From: Formosa sp. Hel1_33_131
GTDB lineage: Bacteria > Bacteroidota > Bacteroidia > Flavobacteriales > Flavobacteriaceae
DNA length: 64,000 nt
NCBI GenBank assembly: GCA_949499105.1
Contig: CATEFX010000019.1
Coordinates: 163,797 to 227,796 of the forward strand
Direction of reading: 5' to 3'
A model generated the notes under the pieces. The model was not told where the DNA came from, searched no databases, and worked only from the letters and a program-made list of their open reading frames with translations. Below are positions 57,592 through 64,000 of this stretch, one piece after another. The position numbers were made by a program, and so were the translations under genes. Every line of letters starts with the position of its first letter. Positions within the stretch are counted from its first letter, which is position 1.

Positions 57592-57683
57592 GGTATAGCT
57601 TGGTAGTTTGAAATAAACAAACCTATTGTAATTGTTTTTGTTTTCTGACTCAGTACGCCACTAGTTATAAACTAGCGGGAGCG
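57592..57683. repeat. 92-bp direct repeat on the 5' side of RAYT
   Basis: Counterpart of 56737-56828, with hairpin CTAGTT-ATA-AACTAG (57661-57675) and tail CGGGAGCG. The TTGTAATTGTTTTTGTTTTC core is unchanged. Confidence 0.88.
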
Positions 57684-57714
57684 CAGTGAGCGCAAACTAG
57701 CGACATCAGGGTAA

Positions 57715-57786
57715 AAAGCCAAAATCTACGACCTTATTGATATGGCTATTAGTTACCATAAAACTAAAAAGGCTTACGCTTCTTAA
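57715..57786 (+). pseudogene. 3' coding remnant after a REP-like tail
   Basis: Starting right after CATCAGGGTAA, the frame reads KAKIYDLIDMAISYHKTKKA and ends in a stop, which looks like the C-terminus of a real protein with no start. The source gene is unknown. Confidence 0.35.
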
Positions 57787-57858
57787 ATTTATTGCATAAA
57801 AAAAGCTCCTACATTTCTGTAAAAGCTTTCTCTTTAATATTTCTTACTCTTACCGCCA

Positions 57859-57887
57859 CTAGTTTTGAAAACTAGCGGTAGCGGGGG
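57859..57887 (+). repeat. REP-like hairpin with the longest G tail
   Basis: CTAGTTTT-G-AAAACTAG followed by CGGTAGCGGGGG. Flanking TACCGCCA on the left extends the pairing. Confidence 0.82.
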
Positions 57888-57968
57888 AATGATGATGATA
57901 GAAGCACTATTAAAAAATTGATTGATGCTTTTATTACAAAAAAGAAAGTGCAAAAATTAGCTCAATAA
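57888..57968 (+). pseudogene. 3' coding remnant after a REP-like tail
   Basis: Directly after GCGGGGG the frame reads NDDDRSTIKKLIDAFITKKK up to a stop at 57966, a plausible C-terminal helix with no upstream start. The source gene is unknown. Confidence 0.35.
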
Positions 57969-58086
57969 AAAAACGACCTATTACTGTAGCTCTTTAGTAC
58001 AACCTACACGAACTAAAAGCCCGAGCCATCGGGTATTTGTTACGATTAACTTGCCAAAAATTACTAGTTACTTTTCTTTATGACCA

Positions 58087-58111
58087 CACGAAAGATTCGT
58101 GCGGCAGCGGG
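58087..58111 (+). repeat. REP-like hairpin
   Basis: CACGAA-AGA-TTCGTG followed by CGGCAGCGGG. A degenerate relative lies at about 58009-58033 (CGAACTAAAAGCCCG then AGCCATCGGG). A short reading NLVKAAKLKAI-stop follows at once (to 58148). Confidence 0.75.
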
Positions 58112-58172
58112 TAATCTTGTGAAAGCTGCTAAATTGAAGGCTATTTAAATCTACTCTAATCTCTTAAAGTAG

Positions 58173-58287
58173 TTTCTATTATTTTATTCTCTGTAACGGT
58201 ACTAGCTACAAGCTAGCACTAGCGATTACGCGATATACTAGCGCCATCAGGGGCGGGGATTACGCGATATACTAGCGACATCAGGGG
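58173..58287. repeat. 115-bp tandem repeat, copy 1
   Basis: Contains CTAGCT-ACA-AGCTAG (58202-58216) and two internal copies of GATTACGCGATATACTAGCG followed by (C/A)CATCAGGGG. Identical by eye to the next copy. Confidence 0.92.
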
Positions 58288-58402
58288 TTTCTATTATTTT
58301 ATTCTCTGTAACGGTACTAGCTACAAGCTAGCACTAGCGATTACGCGATATACTAGCGCCATCAGGGGCGGGGATTACGCGATATACTAGCGACATCAGG
58401 GG
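58288..58402. repeat. 115-bp tandem repeat, copy 2
   Basis: Directly adjacent to copy 1 and identical. Its right end runs into the coding frame that ends at 58396. Confidence 0.92.
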
Positions 58403-59193
58403 AACTCACTACTTATAACAGAATATGCAGAAGCTTTTACAGTTCCATTAACATCAAGCATAGTACTCGGATTTGTAGTTCCAATCCCGACGTTTCCAGA
58501 TGTTCTAGATACAGAAATGGCAATTTTATCGGGTTTCCCTATTAATCCAATTCCATTTCCAGTATTTGTTCTTAATAATGACCAATCACCTACATCTGAA
58601 TCTCTATAAATCAATAAATCTGTATTACCATTTTTAATGTTCAATGCGCCATTAACATCTAATTTGTACGCGGGATTTGTGGTTCCAACGCCGACGTTGC
58701 CGTCTGAATTAACAAGGAGATCAATATTTTCGGTCCCACCGGTTCTTATTGCAATAGACCCATTTAAATTTTTATTATCAATATATGATGGTCCATTTCT
58801 CGAAAATTGGAGTTGATTTGAATTGAGACTTGAATTGAACTTACTACTTATAACAGAAAATACAGATGCTTTTACAGTTCCATTAACATCAAGCATAGTA
58901 CTCGGATTTGTGGTTCCAATCCCGACGTTTCCGCTTGGAATTGAAAAAGTATTCGCACCATTTTCCAATCCTAGAATAAAATTAGTAAGTGTTGAGTCTA
59001 AACCCATATAAGCTTTGCGAACTCCCGTTTTATTTTTCCATTGTGTATATAACCAACTATCATCAAGCGTTTGAAATGTAGTAATAGCATCTTGTGAACT
59101 TCTTACCAATAGTTGATTATCAATAATTTCCTGAGCATTTAAAAAATTACAATAGAAACTAAGCAATGTGAAGGATAAAATTATGTTTTTCAT
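58396..59193 (-). CDS. secreted repeat protein, 3'-truncated by repeat array
   Basis: A product of 265 aa with a signal peptide (to about LNAQ) and three copies of the pattern NVGIGTTNPxxxLDVNG (about 88-106, 167-185 and 236-254) that are typical of Bacteroidota tail-fibre/Peptidase S74-like surface proteins. After the last pattern the frame gives SSEFP and stops in the 115-bp repeat, while the first internal copy continues with SSKFNSSLNSNQ. The end is therefore foreign, and the original 3' part is lost. Confidence 0.75.
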   Translation of the reverse strand: MKNIILSFTLLSFYCNFLNAQEIIDNQLLVRSSQDAITTFQTLDDSWLYTQWKNKTGVRKAYMGLDSTLTNFILGLENGANTFSIPSGNVGIGTTNPSTMLDVNGTVKASVFSVISSKFNSSLNSNQLQFSRNGPSYIDNKNLNGSIAIRTGGTENIDLLVNSDGNVGVGTTNPAYKLDVNGALNIKNGNTDLLIYRDSDVGDWSLLRTNTGNGIGLIGKPDKIAISVSRTSGNVGIGTTNPSTMLDVNGTVKASAYSVISSEFP

Positions 59194-59245
59194 AAATATA
59201 TTTTTAGAGTTTGTTTTTAATGACTTATTGTAAATTATGTACCTA

Positions 59246-59267
59246 GTATCGAAACCAATTTCGATAC
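59246..59267. other. perfect hairpin upstream of the surface-protein gene
   Basis: GTATCGAAA pairs with TTTCGATAC across CCAA. It could be an operator for the minus-strand gene that starts at 59193 or a transcription stop. No T run follows, so a terminator is less likely. Confidence 0.5.
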
Positions 59268-59408
59268 CTTAAAAGTTCGATGAAGAACGGTCGAGTCCAA
59301 CTTATTGACTAGTAAGCTTGCTAACTCGAGCATTTCATTTAGACTATTAAAACAATTCATAATCGTATTATTTCTATTCATTATTTTTTTATCTTATAGT
59401 ACTGGTCA

Positions 59409-59437
59409 CGAGCAAAAAATGCTTGTCCTATCGGGGG
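59409..59437 (+). repeat. REP-like hairpin related to the 2.9-kb elements
   Basis: CGAGCA-AAAAA-TGCTTG then TCCTATCGGGGG and ATCAG. The neighbouring bases match the forward element in the 2775-3122 repeats (GGCACGAGCAAAAGATGCT and the following GGGATCAG). Confidence 0.75.
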
Positions 59438-59480
59438 ATCAGACCCTAAACGTTTTCTTATTTTAATTCACTACAGGATA

Positions 59481-59636
59481 TCATATTGCGCCTTGTAATA
59501 TTCCGTCTACATAGTTTGATGAGAATACAATTACTCCATTTTCATCAGAAGTTGTATATCTTCCTTGTTTAATATCATCTTGCCCAAAAGAAATAAAAGA
59601 AATAAGTAAAGCGATTGTAAATAATAAGTTCTTCAT
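59481..59636 (-). CDS. 51-residue putative secreted protein
   Basis: A short frame with a textbook signal peptide (MKNLLFTIALLISFISFGQ) and 32 mature residues ending in SSNYVDGILQGAI. The mature part resembles nothing I know. The start codon is ATG at 59636. It may be the remainder of a longer secreted protein. Confidence 0.55.
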   Translation of the reverse strand: MKNLLFTIALLISFISFGQDDIKQGRYTTSDENGVIVFSSNYVDGILQGAI

Positions 59637-59745
59637 AATAAGTTAGTTTAAATATAATAATTGTTAGATTGTTAGTGTCAAGCAAGTTATATCAAATTAG
59701 TATGAATTCAAAATACTGCATTACTCCTACTCTATACAATTGATT

Positions 59746-60678
59746 TTACATTGATTTTTCTGATAGGACAACCTCATTTATTTTCATATCGATTTCACTA
59801 ATTACATCCTCATCACTAATATCAACTTTGGATAACCGCCTGTACTTGCTTTTTAACCTTGAATAATATTCTTTTTGGTTGAAGACCTTCATTGTTTTCA
59901 TCTGTTCAATAACATCATCAATATGACTATATCCTAAACTTTGGACTAATCCGATTAATAATTGTTTATCAAAATCCTTTGGACTTGTTATTTGATTGCT
60001 CATAATATTTATTTTACTTTTCTGTTTTTCAATTTCCTTGTAATACTCATACCATTTATCAAGTAGATAATTATATAATTGTTTATTTATTAAATCATTG
60101 GCTAATACATCCCTCTTAAAGAACTTCTTAACCTGTTTTAATAACCTCATTTCATATCTTAATACATTCTTGTTCTGATACTGTTTAGGTATCGGCATTT
60201 GCTTTGCCTTTGCATCTTTAATCTTATCATAAAATAAGAGTTTCTTACACCCTTGATTATAATATAGAGAGGAATTGTCGGAATGTCTGTAAAACCTTGT
60301 TAAATGCCCTAAAAATCGATAATAATACTGTGGTTTGTGTTCAGTTATAATGTTAGTTGAGAAATCAACTCTTTGTAACCTTGCTTTACTTAAATCGGTA
60401 CTGATTAAATCGGATAGTTCTTCAATGATTAATCCTGTATCTGCTCTTTGTAATGTTTGAAGATTATTTCCATACTGATACTTTGGTAAACTGCCCTGTA
60501 CTGTAATAGAGTTTGCATTCCGCCTGATAACCATATTTTTTGCTTTGCCTGTTATCCAATTGGATTGTGTATGAACATCGATACTTTCTGTTATATTAAC
60601 AAGATTGTTAAACACTTCAGTGTCTTTTGGAACAATGTTATCTAACAAGGAATAAGATAATTTTACAGTATCATACAT
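59746..60678 (-). CDS. phage gene II-type replication initiator
   Basis: A protein (310 aa) whose N-terminal half follows the filamentous phage gene II/Phage_CRI pattern: MYDTVKLSYS, VQGSLPKYQYGNN (about 76-88), then LSKARLQRVDFSTNI (about 114-128) and a later RYEMRLLKQVKKFF. Family members nick the origin and start rolling-circle replication. It suggests a replicating or mobilisable element. The assignment rests on pattern similarity only; the catalytic tyrosines could not be fixed. Confidence 0.65.
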   Translation of the reverse strand: MYDTVKLSYSLLDNIVPKDTEVFNNLVNITESIDVHTQSNWITGKAKNMVIRRNANSITVQGSLPKYQYGNNLQTLQRADTGLIIEELSDLISTDLSKARLQRVDFSTNIITEHKPQYYYRFLGHLTRFYRHSDNSSLYYNQGCKKLLFYDKIKDAKAKQMPIPKQYQNKNVLRYEMRLLKQVKKFFKRDVLANDLINKQLYNYLLDKWYEYYKEIEKQKSKINIMSNQITSPKDFDKQLLIGLVQSLGYSHIDDVIEQMKTMKVFNQKEYYSRLKSKYRRLSKVDISDEDVISEIDMKINEVVLSEKSM

Positions 60679-60755
60679 TGATAAAAAGTGTCAACTATTC
60701 TTACTTATTATTATGTAATGAGTAATTATAAAATGGGATGTGGTTTTCATATGTA

Positions 60756-61115
60756 TTACTCTCCCTTTTTTTCACCCCAATAATCAGGAGTTTTATTCAT
60801 CCAATCAGGGTTAACTATTCCCCAAGTAGATGGGTCATCCAATACCGCTTCACCTCTTGACACTTTCTTTAATACATCGGTTGTTGGCACTTTGTTTTTT
60901 AGCAACCAATAATCGATTTCATCTTTATCAAAAAATAACCCTTTGCCATTCGGTTTAGAGTGTGGGATTTGATTTGTGGAGGTTAACTTGTAGATATGTG
61001 ATTTGCTATAACCAATGTAATCGGCTACTTCGTTAAGGTTTAAAACCTTTTTGTTGGTTGTGAGGATTTCTTTTATTTCCTCTAATTGTGCTTGTATTTC
61101 TTCTAATTGGCTCAT
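60756..61115 (-). CDS. HTH protein (excisionase/MerR-like)
   Basis: A protein (119 aa) with a helix-turn-helix of the excisionase type: LNLNEVADYIGYSKSHIYKLT (about 40-60) and GLFFDKDEIDYWL. Such proteins act as recombination directionality factors or regulators of integrative elements. It is preceded by a short N-terminal coiled coil. It lies between the replication gene and the cargo. Confidence 0.78.
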   Translation of the reverse strand: MSQLEEIQAQLEEIKEILTTNKKVLNLNEVADYIGYSKSHIYKLTSTNQIPHSKPNGKGLFFDKDEIDYWLLKNKVPTTDVLKKVSRGEAVLDDPSTWGIVNPDWMNKTPDYWGEKKGE

Positions 61116-61261
61116 AATAAAAAATTAATATAAAGCAAATATTAGAAGGTATTGAAACTAAAAAAATGGATAGTTGGTTAGTATAAACCTTTTAAAACTA
61201 TTTTAAAAAATCTATATTTGGTTTACATTGATAAAATATTAACTAAAAAAGCAGAAAAGAA

Positions 61262-61735
61262 ATGAAAAAACTATTATTCACAATTTTAATGATTTTACCT
61301 TTTGTAGGTATTGGTCAAGTAAAAACACTTGAAGAACTTAAAAAGATAATATCATCTGATACATTTGAAAGGGTTTGTATTGAAAATGGGTATGAACCAT
61401 ATGACCAATTTAGGAAAGAAGTAATCTTGTATGGGGTTGACCCTTTACCTGATCCTAATAATCTTGGAAATTATAAATCTTCTGCAAATTATTGGTTGAA
61501 TCAAACTCCTAATGAAAATATTAACTATGGACGCAAATGGAATTTTAATTTTAAGGAAGACCATATAGTTTACTTTGATGAAATTTTCAATAATGCAAAA
61601 AAGGAATGTAAATACGTAGATATCTCAAAATTTGGGAAAGTAACATTTGTTACTTACGACTGTTTGCCAAATGGAAAGTTAGGTTTTGCAAAAGAAGGAG
61701 GTAGAAGTTACATTTCATTTATAAAATATAATTAA
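61262..61735 (+). CDS. secreted protein of unknown function
   Basis: A protein (157 aa) with an N-terminal signal sequence (MKKLLFTILMILPFVGIGQ) and a soluble part with three cysteines (about Cys38, Cys120 and Cys137). It is the only plus-strand gene of the element, so probably cargo with its own promoter. Not recognised. Confidence 0.65.
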   Translation: MKKLLFTILMILPFVGIGQVKTLEELKKIISSDTFERVCIENGYEPYDQFRKEVILYGVDPLPDPNNLGNYKSSANYWLNQTPNENINYGRKWNFNFKEDHIVYFDEIFNNAKKECKYVDISKFGKVTFVTYDCLPNGKLGFAKEGGRSYISFIKYN

Positions 61736-61820
61736 AATAATCACTCCCAATCCAAAGGTTCATTAGTCGTATGAGATACGCTTGTTACTTTGGGTAACGC
61801 GTAAGGCATTAACTTAATAA

Positions 61821-62570
61821 TTAGATATTTGATAATATTAAATTAACATCATCACTGCCTTTGGGTAACCCTGTTTTTGAGTTTTGGTATTTATCCCTTG
61901 TTTGTGCAACACTTGTTATTCCTGTGATAACTTCAATTACTTTGTTATGCTTTAAACTATATCGGATTAATCTTTGTTCATTCATCATATCAAACATATA
62001 TACAACTAATGCATTTGTCCCTGTAAAGTTTATTTGCTCAACATCTGTTAATAAACTTCCGCTGAATGCCTTTTTCCATTGTTTTAAGGTACTTTCTTTA
62101 CTAATTAATCCAAGTTGCTTACCTTCATTAAATATCACATCTAAATGCTCACTACTTGACATCCAATCAAAAGTTAAATCCTTTTTGTCGGGACTGATAT
62201 TCATTAAATCAATAAATGCTTCTGAACTTCCTAAATTACTAACCTCAAGATAACCTTTCAATGCATCTATAATATTCTCATACATTACTTCTGTGCAATC
62301 AGGTGTTTGTTTAAATAGTTTTAATCTTGTTCTTAATACATCTTTTGAAGGTTTGTTTACTACATAATCAAAACTCTTTTTCACTAATGAATTCCAATGA
62401 ACTATCCTTTCAGATATTCTTGCTTTCTTTAAATCATCTCCAACAATAAACCCCTCTCCGAATTTGGAATACTTATTGTCAATTTCATTGTTGTGGAAGT
62501 TTTGTAATTCCTGATTAATCAGAAACTTTAACATCATCAATATGTTTTGCTTCTTAACTTTATACATCAT
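61821..62570 (-). CDS. element protein coupled to the integrase (RteC-like?)
   Basis: A protein (249 aa). The segment WMSSSEHLDVIFNEGKQLGL followed by TLKQWKKAFSG recalls the C-terminal part of RteC-type proteins of Bacteroides conjugative elements (W-x-G/S-eL...L...g-I pattern). The frame overlaps the integrase stop by 4 bp (ATGA), so both are made together. The RteC link is weak and from memory. Confidence 0.5.
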   Translation of the reverse strand: MMYKVKKQNILMMLKFLINQELQNFHNNEIDNKYSKFGEGFIVGDDLKKARISERIVHWNSLVKKSFDYVVNKPSKDVLRTRLKLFKQTPDCTEVMYENIIDALKGYLEVSNLGSSEAFIDLMNISPDKKDLTFDWMSSSEHLDVIFNEGKQLGLISKESTLKQWKKAFSGSLLTDVEQINFTGTNALVVYMFDMMNEQRLIRYSLKHNKVIEVITGITSVAQTRDKYQNSKTGLPKGSDDVNLILSNI

Positions 62571-63688
62571 ATAAGTTTTTCCATTTTATCCATACTATCT
62601 TGTACATCTTCATTTATAAGTTTAGCATAAACTTGAGTTGTTCTTATATCACTATGCCCTAAAATATATTGAAGGGATTTCCAATCTTTAGTTTGAGATG
62701 CAAACAATGTGGCAAATGTATGCCTTGCAATGTGTGGTGTTATTTCTTTCCTGATACCCGCTATTACACCCCATTGCTTAATAATCATATTGTGCCAACC
62801 GCTATATACTAATCCCGCAACTACTTTGTCATCATCTCCCCTTCTTTCTCCTAATATTTCAACTGCATCAGGACTTAATGGAATCTTTATTGGCTCTTTT
62901 GTTTTCTGAATTGTGAACTTTAGGAAATGTCTTTTATTTTCTACAATAACATTTTTCCAAGTCAACCTTTTTACATCTGAATGTCTTAAACCTGTAAAAC
63001 AAGATAACAGAAAGAATCTTTTAAGATTTTCATATCTCATTGGTGTATTTATTAATGCCTTAACCTCATCTTTTGTTAAATACTCTCTTTCTTTATGTAT
63101 TGGTTTTGGAACTTTAATATCATCTGTTGGGTTTTTAGGTAATATCCCCTCCTTAACTATTTCCTTAAGGCATAACCTAAACCTTTTATAATATGAGTTT
63201 ATCGTTGAACTACTTTTTGGTTTACCCCATTTGGAAGGACTGTTTTGTAAGTAAGAAAGAAAGTCCCTACAATATGCATAATCAATATCTTGAATCCTCA
63301 TTTGGTCACCCCTGAAACCTATTATTTGATTTCTTAATGAATGATAAACTTGAGTATCACTTATTGAATTACCCTTATTTGTTACAAAGTTGTCAAAGTA
63401 TATCATAAAGAATCCCTCTTTCCTAGAGTCATTGACAATATTGTTTGCCCTATTCATAAACTCATAATTTCTTTCTGAAACTATTCTTTCTGCTAATGCT
63501 TTATTTCTTTTATTCTCCTCTTTCTCAAGTGGGTTTTTAGGATTTTTAAATAATGTAATCTTTAAACTCTCTCTTTTCCTGTTTGCTTTCTTCTTACCAT
63601 TATCATCGATATAGTAACCATTAAAACTATCAAGAAAACAATATCCTATACTTCCTTTATATTGTATGCTTAAGTTATATTTACTCAT
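62567..63688 (-). CDS. tyrosine recombinase (integrase)
   Basis: An integrase (373 aa) from the ATG at 63688. A SAM-like core-binding domain (about 95-200) is followed by the catalytic domain with Arg in TGLRHSDVKRLTW, Lys in FTIQKTKEPIKIPL, HIARHTFAT, a His in LGHSDIRTTQVYAK and the nucleophile Tyr in the same QVYAK. The frame is open further upstream, but that part consists of the TTCTGACAC repeats, so the inner ATG is the better start. It is oriented away from mnmE, with the likely att site 187 bp upstream of its start. Confidence 0.92.
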   Translation of the reverse strand: MSKYNLSIQYKGSIGYCFLDSFNGYYIDDNGKKKANRKRESLKITLFKNPKNPLEKEENKRNKALAERIVSERNYEFMNRANNIVNDSRKEGFFMIYFDNFVTNKGNSISDTQVYHSLRNQIIGFRGDQMRIQDIDYAYCRDFLSYLQNSPSKWGKPKSSSTINSYYKRFRLCLKEIVKEGILPKNPTDDIKVPKPIHKEREYLTKDEVKALINTPMRYENLKRFFLLSCFTGLRHSDVKRLTWKNVIVENKRHFLKFTIQKTKEPIKIPLSPDAVEILGERRGDDDKVVAGLVYSGWHNMIIKQWGVIAGIRKEITPHIARHTFATLFASQTKDWKSLQYILGHSDIRTTQVYAKLINEDVQDSMDKMEKLI

Positions 63689-63692
63689 AATT

Positions 63693-63765
63693 TTCTGACA
63701 TCTAATTCTGACACTTTCTGACACTATTGTGTAAGAATGATATAATTCTGACACTTTTCTGACAC
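63693..63765. repeat. five TTCTGACAC repeats upstream of the integrase
   Basis: Copies at 63693-63701 (last base T), 63706-63714, 63716-63724, 63746-63754 and 63757-63765, in the same direction, with an inverted degenerate copy (GTGTAAGAA) at 63729-63737. They form two close pairs about 40 bp apart. They fit arm-type integrase sites or iteron-like sites. Confidence 0.85.
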
Positions 63766-63874
63766 AAATTTAATAAATAAAAACAAAAAATAACAAAGAA
63801 GAACAAAGAAATATTAATATTTTACTCTGTTATATGTTAAAATGAAAGGAAAAGATATTTAAAAGAAAACTACT

Positions 63875-64000
63875 TTACTTACCGATACAAAAGTTAGCAA
63901 AGATATTACCTAACAAATCATCAGAAGTGATTTCTCCGGTAATCTCCCCAAAATGATACAATGCCTGACGGATGTCAATCGCTAATAAATCGCCCGAAAG
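63875..64000 (-). CDS. mnmE: tRNA modification GTPase, C-terminal end (rest outside window)
   Basis: The last 41 codons and stop of MnmE (TrmE), which with MnmG modifies wobble uridines. The C-terminal signature is present: [20 protein letters not shown] and the final FCIGK. These end residues are strongly conserved. The stop codon is TAA at 63875-63877, after which the accessory region starts. Confidence 0.93.
   Translation of the reverse strand, partial: LSGDLLAIDIRQALYHFGEITGEITSDDLLGNIFANFCIGK

Noticed and set aside
57795..57830. Terminator hairpin (AAAGCT...AGCTTT)
   Set aside because: The stem is interrupted and no gene ends there in the right direction; it may be a remnant.
58173..58402. 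Possible CRISPR or integron attC array
   Set aside because: Copies are directly adjacent with no spacers or cassettes, and no integron integrase is nearby.
59720..59742. Left attachment site of the mnmE element
   Set aside because: Only a short CTATACAA-like similarity to the mnmE end, too little for an att core.
63689..63754. Longer N-terminus of the integrase
   Set aside because: The added codons are made of the TTCTGACAC repeats and resemble no integrase start; the ATG at 63688 is preferred.

Overview
The window comes from an AT-rich member of the Bacteroidota, very probably a marine Flavobacteriaceae. The evidence is the LpxC-FabZ fusion, a PorX-type response regulator (type IX secretion control), TonB-dependent receptors with an N-terminal carboxypeptidase-regulatory-like domain, TAnnTTTG-type -7 promoter boxes and the local gene orders. 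No rRNA, tRNA or CRISPR array was recognised.

Layout. 1-10.3 kb, mostly minus strand: a VWA membrane protein cut by the window edge, fabG, a repeat-filled gap, sucD, then a compact envelope/lipid A cluster (LpxD-like paralogue, efp, lpxA, lpxC-fabZ, lpxD) and an HD hydrolase. 10.4-24.98 kb: porX-tsaE-ald-DUF4258, proline dehydrogenase, aroB, an Lrp regulator, an M14 peptidase divergent from an XRE regulator with shared operator-like dyads, topoisomerase IV (parE-parC) and ychF. 25.4-31.7 kb: two tandem paralogous TonB receptors, with a broken copy of the downstream ferredoxin gene between them. 31.8-46.7 kb: ferredoxin, acyl-CoA reductase, serC-serA, DUF937, msrA, a LolD-type ATPase, rnz, pyrB-pyrR, a TauE/SafE permease coupled to a large FAD/Fe-S dehydrogenase, and small membrane or secreted proteins. 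46.8-55.2 kb: an NTF2-like lipoprotein, a decayed HigB-like toxin next to an intact VapC-type toxin-antitoxin pair, and a phenylalanine/tyrosine catabolic operon (hmgA, hppD, aromatic amino acid hydroxylase, fahA, flavin reductase) facing an Lrp regulator.

55.2-63.9 kb is accessory DNA. Its first half is packed with short hairpin elements around a REP-associated tyrosine transposase (RAYT). The element stems differ in sequence but keep their pairing, and most are followed by a CxxxAGCGGGG-like tail. Related elements lie about 54 kb away at 2.8-3.2 kb. A tandem 115-bp copy supplies the stop codon of a surface-protein gene. The second half (59.7-63.9 kb) looks like a small integrative element: a phage gene II-type replication protein, a small HTH protein, cargo, and a tyrosine recombinase with five TTCTGACAC repeats before its start. 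It abuts the last codons of mnmE, the same kind of target used by Salmonella genomic island 1.

The most interesting signals are the RAYT/REP family with covarying stems, the element at the mnmE 3' end with its repeat array, the TonB receptor duplication that left a ferredoxin scar, and the TTAC-N4-GTAA dyads between the XRE and M14 genes. Function calls rest on motifs read by eye; no database search was run.
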